Shown: piece after piece, positions 24,506 to 33,322 of the stretch | Layout: the number at the start of each line of letters is the position of its first letter | Numbering within the stretch: the stretch's first letter is position 1 | DNA from: Dermatobacter hominis | Lineage (GTDB): Bacteria; Actinomycetota; Acidimicrobiia; Acidimicrobiales; Microtrichaceae | Length of the DNA: 64,000 bases | Direction: 5' to 3' | NCBI RefSeq assembly: GCF_020715685.1 | Contig: NZ_CP085840.1 | Coordinates: 1,612,001 to 1,676,000, forward strand | Translations under genes and position numbers: made by a program | The notes under the pieces: model-generated | Told to the model about the DNA's origin: nothing | Database searches by the model: none | What the model saw: only the letters and a program-made list of their open reading frames with translations

Positions 24506-26001
24506 CCCACCTCGCGCTCGACGACGGCATCGCCGGTGGTCGCCAGCACGTGGTAGGTCGCGGACCAGGCCTCGCCGTCCCGGGTGCCGTCGACCGTGAT
24601 CGCGAGCCGGGGCTGGGCCTGGAAGTCCTCGGGGTCGCGCACAACGTCGACGACCGCGCGCTCGAACGTGCGCACGGGTGCCGCCACGGGTTCGCGACCG
24701 ACGAGGTCGTCCAGGAACGGGCCCGAGGCGACCGCCGCGGCCAACCCGTCGTCGTCGGCGGCGACGGCGCGGTCCGCGACCAGGACATCGACCAACGTGT
24801 CGGCGACGATGCGCTCGGCGACGTCGCGGTCGAACGAACCGCCGATCTCCTCGAGCGCAGCCGCCACCTCGACGGTCGGGACCTGGTCGGCCCGGAGCTC
24901 GACCGGGGGCCGCTCCGGGGCGCCGCCCTCCGGCCGCACCACCACCGGCTCGGCGAGCGCGCCGCCGACCGCCACGACCGCCACCACGACGAGCCCGGTG
25001 GCCGCGAGCACGGCGGGGCGCCACCGGCTGCGGGTCAGCCAGTCCACCGGACCGGACGTCGGGTCGGTGGCCGGGGCCCAGCGCTCGATCAGCGGACGCA
25101 GGCCGCAGACCACGACGAGGCCGGTCAGCAGCGCGACCTTGGTCGCGTACTCGGTGGTCTGCAGCGCCACGAGCGCCCCGCTCGCGGCGGCGACGCCCAC
25201 GGCGTACAGCAGCCCTCCGGTGCGACCGCGGGCCGCGGTGCGGGGGTCGGTGATCATGAAGAACAGGAAGATCAGCACCTCGGGCGAGAGGGCGAGCGTG
25301 GTCCAGTAGTCCAGACCCGACACCGGTCCCAGGCTCCACCTGGCGGTCATCTCGTGGCCGGCGGCCGCGAGCAGCGCCATCAGGGCGGCGAACGTGACCC
25401 AGAAGCCGATCGACACGCGCAGCAGGTCGAGGCGCCGCGTGATCACCAGCCCCCCGACGACGACCACCGCGTAGGTCAGGGCGAGCCCGACCGACATCGG
25501 CCCCCACCACAGGTCCTGGGGGTCGGCCAGGCCCGAGCCGAGGACCAGGAACGTGACCACGAGGGCGACGTTCGACGGGTTGAACAGCGGCCGGTCACCG
25601 ACCCGCATTACGTACTTCGACAGGACGCCGAGGGCGGCGGTCGCAGCGAACACGTACCAGCCGCGCAGGCTCCACCAGTCCCCGTGCTCCGTGCCGGGGA
25701 CCCGGAGGATCAGGGCGATCCCGTTGCCGGTGAGCATCGCGCTGGCGGGCCAGGCGACGACCCTGGTGCGCGGGACCGTGAGCGCCAGCTCGATCGCCGC
25801 CGCCGTGACCAGCGAGACCAGGATCTGCGCGATCGACAGGTCGAAGCCGAGCGACACCTGCCCGAGCACCTGGACGCTGATGACCACCGACGCGACGTGC
25901 AGGCGCGGGTCCGACAGGCGCGGGGGCCGGAAGGTGAGCCGACCGGCGCGGGGTGCGGCATCGATCGCGGACGCGTCGTCGACCACACCGGTTGCCGCCA
26001 C
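24496..26001 (-). CDS. RnfD/NqrB-like membrane protein, UnbU type
   Basis: A 501-residue protein with about ten transmembrane helices followed by an extracytoplasmic C-terminal domain of roughly 140 residues. The RLRLSDPR-type start of the membrane part, LFNPSNVALVVTFLVLG and the FFMITDPRTAARGR motif place it in the NQR2/RnfD family (PF03116). The covalent-flavin motif S/T-G-A-T is not apparent; the nearest match reads S-G-A-L, so electron transfer is uncertain. The same family supplies UnbU, one of the proteins conserved with UnbV in enediyne clusters; here it is divergent from an UnbV-like gene. GTG 26001 follows AAGGGGGA. Confidence 0.75.
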   Translation of the reverse strand: MAATGVVDDASAIDAAPRAGRLTFRPPRLSDPRLHVASVVISVQVLGQVSLGFDLSIAQILVSLVTAAAIELALTVPRTRVVAWPASAMLTGNGIALILRVPGTEHGDWWSLRGWYVFAATAALGVLSKYVMRVGDRPLFNPSNVALVVTFLVLGSGLADPQDLWWGPMSVGLALTYAVVVVGGLVITRRLDLLRVSIGFWVTFAALMALLAAAGHEMTARWSLGPVSGLDYWTTLALSPEVLIFLFFMITDPRTAARGRTGGLLYAVGVAAASGALVALQTTEYATKVALLTGLVVVCGLRPLIERWAPATDPTSGPVDWLTRSRWRPAVLAATGLVVVAVVAVGGALAEPVVVRPEGGAPERPPVELRADQVPTVEVAAALEEIGGSFDRDVAERIVADTLVDVLVADRAVAADDDGLAAAVASGPFLDDLVGREPVAAPVRTFERAVVDVVRDPEDFQAQPRLAITVDGTRDGEAWSATYHVLATTGDAVVEREVGAG

Positions 26002-26117
26002 GACGTCCCCCTTCAGCCCCGTCGTTGCCCGAGCAGTATGGGGGTGTGCGACGGAACGCACAACACCCTGGCCGGTATCGTCGACCGGGTCGACGCACCT
26101 GGGGGGAGGCGGGCGGG

Positions 26118-27935
26118 ATGGCGATGGCGCAGCGGCGTGTGATCCCCCTCGTGGCCCTCGTCGCCGTCGTGGCGCTGCTCGTGGTGCTGCGCCTGGTGCT
26201 CGGAGGCGACGACGACGGTGCGGCCGCCGGCGCCGGGACCGCCGCGACCGCACCGGACCGGCCCGCCGCGGCCGGCGACCTCCGGTTCACCGACGTGACC
26301 GCCGAGGCGGGCCTCGACGAGCCGCACAGCGGCCCGGCTCCCGCAGGAGGAGCGGCCCTGACCGGCGAGTCCGCGATGACCGCAGGCGCTGCGGTCCACG
26401 ACGTGGACGACGACGGCGACCTGGACGTGTTCCTCACCCGGATCGGCCGGCCGGACCGGCTGATGCTCAACGACGGCGACGGGCGCTTCACGGACGGCAC
26501 CCGCGCCGCCGGCCTGGACCGGCACCCCGACGGGCAGGGGTCGTCGGCGGCGGCCTTCGCGGACGTCGACGGCGACGGCGACGACGACCTGCTGGTCACC
26601 GCGTCGGGAGGCGGCGGGACCACGCTGCACCGCAACGACGGCGACGGACGGTTCGCCGACGCGACCGCCGGGAGCGGCCTCGACGACCTGCCGCCCGTCG
26701 GCGCCGGCGAGCTCGCCCAGGCGCACGGCATCACGCCCGCCGACTTCGACCAGGACGGCGACCTCGACGTCCTGGTCACCCACTGGGACGACACGATCGT
26801 GGCTGCGCTCGCGGACCCGTCGGCCGCCGACATCCGTCCCGCAGCCGACGGCACCACCGTGTGCCCCCGCGCCGCATGGCTGGCCGAACGGCGCTTCCCG
26901 CGGGCCGACGGGGCACCGGCCAACCGTGGTCGGCTGTACCGCAACGACGGCGACGGCCGGTTCCGGGACGTGTCGGCCGAGGTCGGGCTCCCCTTCGACG
27001 AGATCATGGGCTTCACCGGCACCTTCGCCGACGTCGACGGGGACGGGTGGGACGACCTGCTGATCACCGGCGACTTCTGCACCAGCCGGCTCTTCCGCAA
27101 CGAGGGCGGGACCCGGTTCAGCGACGTCACCGCCGCGGCCGGGGTCGGCACCGACGAGAACGGGATGGGGTCGGTGGTCGCCGACCTGGACGGCGACGGG
27201 CTCCCCGACTGGTTCGTGACCGGCATCGGACCGGTCGGCGACGACCCGGCGCCGCTGCCGCTCGGCGGGGGGTTCGGCTCCTCGGGCAACCGGGCGTACC
27301 TGAACGTCGGCGGCGGCCGGTTCCGGGACGCCACCGACGAGCTCGGGCTCCGCAACGGCGGCTGGGGCTGGGGCGCGGCCGTCGAGGACTTCGGCAACGA
27401 CGGCCGGCGGTCGGTGGTGATGACGAACGGCTACTCGACGGGCGACGACGACCGGGAGGCGGCGGCCTCCGACCCGCTCGTGTTCTGGGCCCGTGACGGG
27501 GCGTCGCACACCGACGTGGCGGCGGCGATCGGGCTCGACGACCGCGGGCTCGGCCGGGCGCTGGTGCCGTTCGACGCGGACCGCGACGGCGACCTCGACC
27601 TGCTCGTGGCCGACTTCGGCGGGCCGCCGCGCCTGTACCGCAACGACAGCCCGCCGCGGCGGTGGCTGACCGTCCGGCTCGACGACCCCTCGACCCCCGG
27701 CAACCGGGCCGGCATCGGGGCGGAGGTCGTGGTGACGCCGGACGGCGGGGACCCGGTGACGTCGTGGCTGCTCGGCGGCGGTTCGTACGAGTCGCAGGTC
27801 CCGGCCGAGGTGCACGTCGGGCTCGACCGGGCCGAGCGGGCCCGGGTGGAGGTGCGCTGGCCGGGGACGACTGCACCCCAGGTGGTGGACGAGGTGCCGG
27901 CCGACCAGGTCCTCGTCGTGCGCCGCGACGCCTGA
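26118..27935 (+). CDS. VCBS/FG-GAP repeat protein with ASPIC/UnbV C-terminal domain
   Basis: A 605-residue exported or membrane-anchored protein. Residues about 7-28 are a signal anchor. The body is a seven-bladed FG-GAP propeller with repeated calcium loops of DxDxDGxxD type (for example DVDDDGDLDV, DVDGDGDDDL, DFDQDGDLDV and DADRDGDLDL). Residues about 510-600 form the UnbV_ASPIC domain (PF07593): WLTVRLDDPSTPGNRAGIG and WLLGGGSYESQ. Usually annotated CRTAC1 family. Divergent from the UnbU-like gene across a 116-base region; function unknown, probably a calcium-dependent surface adhesion or redox partner. Confidence 0.86.
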   Translation: MAMAQRRVIPLVALVAVVALLVVLRLVLGGDDDGAAAGAGTAATAPDRPAAAGDLRFTDVTAEAGLDEPHSGPAPAGGAALTGESAMTAGAAVHDVDDDGDLDVFLTRIGRPDRLMLNDGDGRFTDGTRAAGLDRHPDGQGSSAAAFADVDGDGDDDLLVTASGGGGTTLHRNDGDGRFADATAGSGLDDLPPVGAGELAQAHGITPADFDQDGDLDVLVTHWDDTIVAALADPSAADIRPAADGTTVCPRAAWLAERRFPRADGAPANRGRLYRNDGDGRFRDVSAEVGLPFDEIMGFTGTFADVDGDGWDDLLITGDFCTSRLFRNEGGTRFSDVTAAAGVGTDENGMGSVVADLDGDGLPDWFVTGIGPVGDDPAPLPLGGGFGSSGNRAYLNVGGGRFRDATDELGLRNGGWGWGAAVEDFGNDGRRSVVMTNGYSTGDDDREAAASDPLVFWARDGASHTDVAAAIGLDDRGLGRALVPFDADRDGDLDLLVADFGGPPRLYRNDSPPRRWLTVRLDDPSTPGNRAGIGAEVVVTPDGGDPVTSWLLGGGSYESQVPAEVHVGLDRAERARVEVRWPGTTAPQVVDEVPADQVLVVRRDA

Positions 27936-27937
27936 CC

Positions 27938-27957
27938 CGCCCGAACGCACCCGGGCG
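27938..27957. terminator. Short hairpin between convergent genes
   Basis: CGCCCG and CGGGCG pair around an eight-base loop between the UnbV-type gene and the convergent 431-residue gene. Weak, with no T run. Confidence 0.4.
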
Positions 27958-27963
27958 CGAGCG

Positions 27964-29259
27964 CTACGACGACGTCGTGGCCCGGCGGGCGGCGAGGGTG
28001 ACGGGCGTGGCGACGAAGGTGAAGTCGGCGCCGGTGCTGAACCGGGTCAGCGCCACCTCGGACGGTTCCGTGGCCGGCTCGTCGACCAGCGTGACCGACC
28101 ACGAGCGGGGGCCGGTCCGCTGCACCCGACCGAACGGCGTGACGCCCTGCACGGCGGTGACGAGGCCGCCGTCGTGGCCGTCGGCCAGGCGGCTGATCCA
28201 GGTCTCGAAGCCCTGCTCGTGCAGCGCAGGGCAGTCGCCGAGCTCGACGGTGAGCGCGCCGCCGTCGTCGGCGAGCCGGACCCGCCAGTCGACGTAGGCC
28301 CGGGGTCGGAACGCCGGGTGCAGCTCCAGCACGGTCGCCACCTCGTCGAGCGAGGCCGTGACCGGCCCGTCCGCAGGGTCGCTGCCGAGGCCGAGCGCGG
28401 CCCGGAGCCGCTCCGACGTGAGGCCGGCGATGCCGGTGAACTGCCGCTCGACCACCGACACGGCGTCCTCGGTGCCGTGGCGTCGCTCGATGGCGAAGCA
28501 GAACGACGTCACGAGCAGGTGCTGCTGCACGCAGATCTCCTCGGCCAGCGCCCGGAGCGCGGCGGTCGAGAACTGCTCGGTCTGCAGGTCGGGGTCGACC
28601 GGGGCCCGGTAGTCGTTCCAGCCGTCGGCCAGCTCGGCGTCGCCGGCGCCGGCCCCGAGGGGCGGCAGCTCGATGCCGGCGAGGAGCGTGCGCTCGACGT
28701 GCGACATGGGCTCGGGCAGCGGCAGCTCCGGGTGCGAGTCGTCGATGACGACCGTCCAGTGGCAGTGCGGGTGCCGGTCGGCGGGCACGCGCGGCGGGCG
28801 GTGGATCGGGCGCACCTGGGCCCGGCGGTTGGTCGCGATCGCCGTGGCGTCGAACGTCGGGTCCTCGATCGCGTGGCACATGGCCGTGACGTAGTCGTCG
28901 CCCATCGGCTCGACGTCCATGAGCGCACCGCAGTGGTCCAGCCAGAACTCGCCGTGGTGCGGGTCGATCACCTTGTAGCGGAAGTCCATGAACTCGGGCG
29001 GGGCCCCGATGTCGAACTGCATGCCCTTGAAGATCGTGGACACGTCGCCGGCGGCGAAGTCGAGCAGTCGCTGCATCCGCATCGAGTAGATCGGGCTCGC
29101 GCCCATCCACTCGTCGATCGCGATGTCGGCCATCTCGTCGCGGCCGTAGGCGCTGATCAGGTGCGGCATGCCGGCGCGGTCCATCAGCTGGCCGGCCAGC
29201 AGGTACTCGCGGACCAGGACCGCGAGCTCGTCGTGCGAGAGGTCGTCGAGGTGGCGCAC
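27964..29259 (-). CDS. Conserved-looking protein of unknown function, 431 residues
   Basis: A soluble protein I do not recognise. It begins RHLDDLSHDELAVLV with a helical N-terminus, then has EFWLDHCGALMDVEP around residue 105, HPHCHWTVVIDDSHPEL near 165, and a mixed alpha/beta C-terminal half. No cofactor motif or signal peptide is visible. GTG 29259 starts two bases after the stop of the hydroxyisobutyrate-dehydrogenase-type gene and reads in the same direction, so it is the last gene of the oxidoreductase island and probably acts in the same pathway. Confidence 0.65.
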   Translation of the reverse strand: MRHLDDLSHDELAVLVREYLLAGQLMDRAGMPHLISAYGRDEMADIAIDEWMGASPIYSMRMQRLLDFAAGDVSTIFKGMQFDIGAPPEFMDFRYKVIDPHHGEFWLDHCGALMDVEPMGDDYVTAMCHAIEDPTFDATAIATNRRAQVRPIHRPPRVPADRHPHCHWTVVIDDSHPELPLPEPMSHVERTLLAGIELPPLGAGAGDAELADGWNDYRAPVDPDLQTEQFSTAALRALAEEICVQQHLLVTSFCFAIERRHGTEDAVSVVERQFTGIAGLTSERLRAALGLGSDPADGPVTASLDEVATVLELHPAFRPRAYVDWRVRLADDGGALTVELGDCPALHEQGFETWISRLADGHDGGLVTAVQGVTPFGRVQRTGPRSWSVTLVDEPATEPSEVALTRFSTGADFTFVATPVTLAARRATTSS

Positions 29260-29260
29260 G

Positions 29261-30130
29261 TCAGCCCTCCGGGTACGGCTCCAGGCCGAGCGCGGCGCCG
29301 AGGGTGCGGCGGGCGAGCTCGGCGAACGGCGTGTCGACCCCGAGCTCGTCGCCCATCTCGGCGGCGAGGTCGAGGTCCTTCGCCCCCAGCGTCAGGGTGT
29401 GGCCGAAGATGGGCCGGAGCCCGTCGGACTCGTCCATCTCCGCGGCCGTCGGCCGGATCATGACCGCGCCCGGACCGCCGGTGATGCGGTCCGAGTGGCG
29501 CACGACCTCGCCGAGCCGGGCGATGTCCAGGCCCGCGGCGGCGGCCAGCCGCTGGGCCTCGCCCCCGGCGGCGTAGCTGGCGAAGGTGATGAGGTTGCGG
29601 GCGATCTTCATGTGGGTGCCCGCACCCACCGGGCCCGCGTGGACGACCAGCGAGGCGTAGCGGTCGAGCGTGGGCCGGGCCCGCTCGACGGCCTGCTCGG
29701 AGCCGCCGACCATCACCGCGAGCGTGCCCTCGTGGGCGCCCATGGCACCCCCGCTGATCGGTGCGTCGACCAGTTCGACCTGCGAGCCGGCGGCCAGCTC
29801 GGCCAACGCGACCGCGCCCTCGGCGCTGATCGTCGAGTGCACCGCGACCACCGTCCCGGGCGCGGCGGTGGCCAGGATGCCGTCGGGGCCGTCCAGCACG
29901 TCGCGGACCTGCTGCTCGTTCTGCACGACGATGCTGATCACCGCCACGTCCCGGGCGAGCTCGGCCGGCGTCGACGCCACCGTGGCGCCCTCCGCCGCGA
30001 ACGGCTCGGTCGCCTCGGGCACCACGTCGAGCACGACCAGGCTGGCCGGATCGTCGAGCAGCCGGCGTGCCATCGGCGCGCCGATGTTGCCCAGCCCGAT
30101 GAACCCGGTGCGGGTCCTGTTCCCGCTCAT
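29261..30130 (-). CDS. NAD(P)-dependent 3-hydroxyisobutyrate-dehydrogenase-family oxidoreductase
   Basis: A 289-residue beta-hydroxyacid dehydrogenase. The N-terminal Rossmann motif GFIGLGNIGAPMARRL binds NAD(P), the substrate-binding DAPISGGAMGAHEGTL lies near residue 120, and the catalytic Lys is in KIARNLITFASYA near 170. Substrate is a small beta-hydroxy acid or, as in some mycobacterial homologues, an unknown one. It overlaps the upstream SDR gene by four bases (ATGA) and precedes the 431-residue unknown gene by two bases. Confidence 0.88.
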   Translation of the reverse strand: MSGNRTRTGFIGLGNIGAPMARRLLDDPASLVVLDVVPEATEPFAAEGATVASTPAELARDVAVISIVVQNEQQVRDVLDGPDGILATAAPGTVVAVHSTISAEGAVALAELAAGSQVELVDAPISGGAMGAHEGTLAVMVGGSEQAVERARPTLDRYASLVVHAGPVGAGTHMKIARNLITFASYAAGGEAQRLAAAAGLDIARLGEVVRHSDRITGGPGAVMIRPTAAEMDESDGLRPIFGHTLTLGAKDLDLAAEMGDELGVDTPFAELARRTLGAALGLEPYPEG

Positions 30131-30879
30131 GCCCGGACGACCTGGCCGCCGTCGACGTTGAAGATCTGGCCGGTGATCCAGCTGGCGTCGTCGGACAGGA
30201 GGAAGCTGAGCATGCCCGCCATGTCCTCGGGCGTGCCTCGGCGCTTCAGGGCCAGCCCCTTGACGATGTCGTCCATGATCGAGCCCGGCACGACGGTGCG
30301 GGCGGCGTCGGTGTCGGTCGGGCCCGGAGCGATCGCGTTGATCCGGATGTTGGACCCGCCGAGCTCGTGGGCGAGCTGGATGGTGAGGCCGTTGATGCCC
30401 GACTTCGCCAGCCCGTAGAAGTTGGCGTACATGTAGGCCGCCGTCGACGACTGGTTCACGATCGCCCCGCCGCCGCCGGCCGCCATGTGCTCCCAGCAGG
30501 CCCGGATGCACAGCAGCGCGCCGTCCATGTTCACGGCCATGAAGCGGCGGTAGTAGTCCCAGTCGACGGTCAGCAGGAGGTCGATCTCCATGCCGCCGAA
30601 GATCGCGGCGTTGTTCACCAGGTGGTCGATCCGGCCGAACGCCTCCATGGTGTCGGCCGCCATCCGCTGCGTCGACGCCGGGTCCGACACGTCGACCCGC
30701 AGGCCCAGCGTCGCAGCGCCGCCCGCGGCGATGTCGGCCGCCACCTTCTCGGCCCGTTCGCCGTCGATGTCGGCGATGACCACCGACGCGCCCTCGGACG
30801 CCAGCCGGCGGGCGTAGCCCTCGCCGATGCCGCCGGCCGCACCGGTGACGATGCTGACCTTCCCGTCGAACTTCCCCAT
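30127..30879 (-). CDS. Short-chain dehydrogenase/reductase
   Basis: A 250-residue classical SDR. The cofactor motif TGAAGGIG is at residues 12-19, NNAA follows near 89, the catalytic Ser is in NQSS and the YGLAK motif supplies Tyr and Lys near 155-159. The product release region ends with GGQVVRA. It couples to the downstream hydroxyisobutyrate-type gene. A 103-base gap separates it from the aldehyde dehydrogenase gene upstream. Substrate not determined; an alcohol or keto group on a hydrophobic molecule is likely given the P450s nearby. Confidence 0.9.
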   Translation of the reverse strand: MGKFDGKVSIVTGAAGGIGEGYARRLASEGASVVIADIDGERAEKVAADIAAGGAATLGLRVDVSDPASTQRMAADTMEAFGRIDHLVNNAAIFGGMEIDLLLTVDWDYYRRFMAVNMDGALLCIRACWEHMAAGGGGAIVNQSSTAAYMYANFYGLAKSGINGLTIQLAHELGGSNIRINAIAPGPTDTDAARTVVPGSIMDDIVKGLALKRRGTPEDMAGMLSFLLSDDASWITGQIFNVDGGQVVRA

Positions 30880-30982
30880 GTCCCTGCGCTCCTCTGCTCG
30901 TGCCGTCGCCTCGCGTCGCCGCCCGACCCGCCTGCGTGGGTGGCGCACCGATCGGTGCTGCCACGCGCGCCGGGCGAGGTGG

Positions 30983-32464
30983 TCAGTCGGCGATGGCGAT
31001 CGCCTTCGTCTCCAGGTACTCCTCGAACCCGGCGACGCCCATCTCCCGGCCGATGCCGGACTCCTTGTAGCCACCGAAGGGCACATCGGCGGCGTACCAG
31101 ATGCCGCCGTTCACGCCGAGCGTGCCGGTGCGGATGCGGGCCGCGACCGCCATGGCGTGCTCGGGGTCGGTCGAGTGGATCGCGCCCGACAGCCCGAAGG
31201 GCGAGTCGTTGGCGATGGCCACCGCCTGGTCCTCGCCCTCGTACGGGATGACCGTGAGCACCGGGCCGAAGATCTCCTCCCGGGCCACGCGTGCCGAGTT
31301 GTCGAGGCCGACGACCAGCGTCGGGTCGATGAACCAGCCCTTGTCGAACCGCTCCGACCGGCCGCCGCCGACGGCGAACGAGCCCCCCTCCTCGACCGCC
31401 AGGTCGAGGTAGCCCTGCACCCGATCGCGCTGGCGTTCGGAGATCAGCGGGCCGCAGATCGTGCCCGGGTCGGTCGGGTCGCCGGCAGCCAGCGCGCCCA
31501 TCGTCGCAGCGGCGGCCTCGACCGCCTGGTCGTGCACCGCCGCCGGCACGAGCAGGCGCGTGGTGATCGCGCAGCCCTGGCCGGCGTGGGTCGACGCGGT
31601 GAACGCGGCCAGCGACGCCGCCGCGCCGACGTCCGCGTCCTCGAGCAGGATGAACGCCGACTTGCCGCCCAGCTCCAGGAACACCTTGGTCAGGTGCTCG
31701 GCGGCGTCGCGCATGACCGACCGGCCCGTGTTGGTCGAGCCGGTGAACGACACGACGTCGACCCGGGGGTCGCCCGCCAGCTGCGACCCGAGCAGGTGGT
31801 CCGACGAGGTGACGACGTTGAGCACGCCGGCCGGGATGTCGGTCTCCTCGGCCACGATCCGGGCGACGGCGCTCGCGCACCACGGCGTGTCGGGCGCCGG
31901 CTTCAGCACGACCGTGCAGCCTGCGGCCAGCGCCGGTCCGAGCTTCGCCACGTTGATCTGGTGCGGGAAGTTCCACGGGGTGATGGCCCCGACGACCCCG
32001 GCGGGCTCCTTGTGGAGGCTCCGGCGCGAGACGATCCCGAACGACTCCTTCTCGCCCAGGTCCTGGACCCAGCCGTCGTAGCCCTCGGCGAGGTCCGCGT
32101 AGTAGCCGAGGTCCTCGACCGGGAAGTCGTACTGCGGGCCGTTGGTCAGGAACGCCGGCGCGCCCACCTCGGCGGTGGTCAGCGCCCGCATCTCGTCGCC
32201 GTGCGCCTGGAGCGCGTCGCGGAGCTGGCGGATGCAGCGGGCCCGGAAGGCGGGGTCCGAGGCCCAGGCGCCGTCGTCGAACGCAGCGCGCGCCGCGGCG
32301 ATGGCGGCGTCCATGTCGGCCGCGGTGCCGTCGGCGGCGACGCCGAGCACCTCCTCGGTGGCGGGGTTGGCGGTGGCGAAGGTGGCGCCGCCGGAGGCCG
32401 GGACGAGCTTGCCGTCGACGAGGAGGACGTCCAGGCCCTGTGTGAACGCTCCGAGATCGGCCAT
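30983..32464 (-). CDS. Aldehyde dehydrogenase family protein
   Basis: A 493-residue NAD(P)-dependent aldehyde dehydrogenase (PF00171). The PWNFPHQINV cofactor segment, FTGSTNTGR, the general base Glu in LELGGKS and the nucleophile Cys in GQGCAITTR are all in place; the EIFGPVLTV motif precedes the C-terminal cap. The start overlaps the stop of the NTF2-like gene by one base. It oxidises an aldehyde in the pathway of the P450 island, possibly a product of the alcohol steps beside it. Confidence 0.93.
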   Translation of the reverse strand: MADLGAFTQGLDVLLVDGKLVPASGGATFATANPATEEVLGVAADGTAADMDAAIAAARAAFDDGAWASDPAFRARCIRQLRDALQAHGDEMRALTTAEVGAPAFLTNGPQYDFPVEDLGYYADLAEGYDGWVQDLGEKESFGIVSRRSLHKEPAGVVGAITPWNFPHQINVAKLGPALAAGCTVVLKPAPDTPWCASAVARIVAEETDIPAGVLNVVTSSDHLLGSQLAGDPRVDVVSFTGSTNTGRSVMRDAAEHLTKVFLELGGKSAFILLEDADVGAAASLAAFTASTHAGQGCAITTRLLVPAAVHDQAVEAAAATMGALAAGDPTDPGTICGPLISERQRDRVQGYLDLAVEEGGSFAVGGGRSERFDKGWFIDPTLVVGLDNSARVAREEIFGPVLTVIPYEGEDQAVAIANDSPFGLSGAIHSTDPEHAMAVAARIRTGTLGVNGGIWYAADVPFGGYKESGIGREMGVAGFEEYLETKAIAIAD

Positions 32465-33021
32465 CAGCGGTCCTCGGGCCAGAGCGGGGCGGGCGTCTCG
32501 CGGAGCGGGTAGTGGCCGGGCTGCTGGCCGAGCGCCCGGTGCATGCGGGCGGTCATGCCCTCGGACAGCTTGTCGGCCGACATCATCTCGAGGAACAGGG
32601 CGCCGGCGTTGCCGAGGTCGAACCAGTCCCGCTGCCACGCCCACTGCATGTCGCCGCCGTAGCGGAACCAGCTGCCGCCGATGCCGGCGATCTCGTAGGT
32701 CGAGCCGTCCTCCCTCCTGGCGTCGGCCACCTGGCGCCAGAGCCCGATCACCTGGCCGACCTTCTCGTCGATCAGGATCTGCTCGTAGGGATAGGTCCAG
32801 CCGTCGAGCCCGTCCATCTCGAGCCCGATGGCCCAGTCGCGGATCTGGTCGCGACCGACCGCCATGAAGTTGACCTCGGGCCCGTAGTTCCAGCCGTACG
32901 TCGCGTCCTCGGCGTAGCACTCGGCCATCACGCGCCAGTCGCCGCCGGCCTCGGCCTGGCGGTTGGCCTCGAGCCAGTGCTCGACCATCGCCTCGAGCTC
33001 CTCGCGTGGATATGCGGTCAT
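32464..33021 (-). CDS. NTF2-like fold protein
   Basis: A 185-residue protein of the SnoaL/NTF2-like superfamily, with the helical N-terminus EAMVEHWLEANRQAEAGGDW and the acidic AECYAEDATYGWN segment. It resembles the 2046-2534 protein in the first 60 residues but has a longer barrel. Possibly a small isomerase, dehydratase or a binding partner for a hydrophobic substrate. ATG 33021; its stop abuts the aldehyde dehydrogenase start. Confidence 0.75.
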   Translation of the reverse strand: MTAYPREELEAMVEHWLEANRQAEAGGDWRVMAECYAEDATYGWNYGPEVNFMAVGRDQIRDWAIGLEMDGLDGWTYPYEQILIDEKVGQVIGLWRQVADARREDGSTYEIAGIGGSWFRYGGDMQWAWQRDWFDLGNAGALFLEMMSADKLSEGMTARMHRALGQQPGHYPLRETPAPLWPEDR

Positions 33022-33100
33022 GTGTCCCCCTGGTTGTTCGTTCGTCCGGTCGATCCGGTGGTCGGCGAGCTGGTGGTCGGGCGCGTGCCGCCCGGCTCGG

Positions 33101-33322
33101 TCATGGGTCGCCTCGCTCCGTCGGCTCCTCGACGAGGGCGATCGCGTGGGTCGGGCAGTACTTCACCGCCATCTCGGCGGCCCTGCGCTGGCTGTCGCCC
33201 GGGCGCTCGTCGAGCACGCGGACCTTCATGTCCTTGCCGACCTCGAAGAGGTCGGGCGCCTCACCCTCGCAGACGGCGTGGCCCTGGCAGAGGTCGTTGT
33301 CGACCACGATGCGGAACCCCAT
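33101..33322 (-). CDS. Short ferredoxin, 3Fe-4S type
   Basis: A 73-residue electron carrier. The cluster motif reads CQGHAVC with a later CPTHAI: Cys, His at the variable second position, Cys and then CP. A non-Cys residue in the variable position is typical of mycobacterial P450-associated ferredoxins and favours a 3Fe-4S cluster. It sits directly after the CYP51 gene, whose stop overlaps its start by one base (TGATG), so it very likely delivers electrons to that P450. Confidence 0.9.
   Translation of the reverse strand: MGFRIVVDNDLCQGHAVCEGEAPDLFEVGKDMKVRVLDERPGDSQRRAAEMAVKYCPTHAIALVEEPTERGDP

Noticed and set aside
30880-30982. Search for small RNA or a tRNA in this 103-base gap
   Set aside because: No cloverleaf, tRNA-like or hairpin-rich structure is visible.
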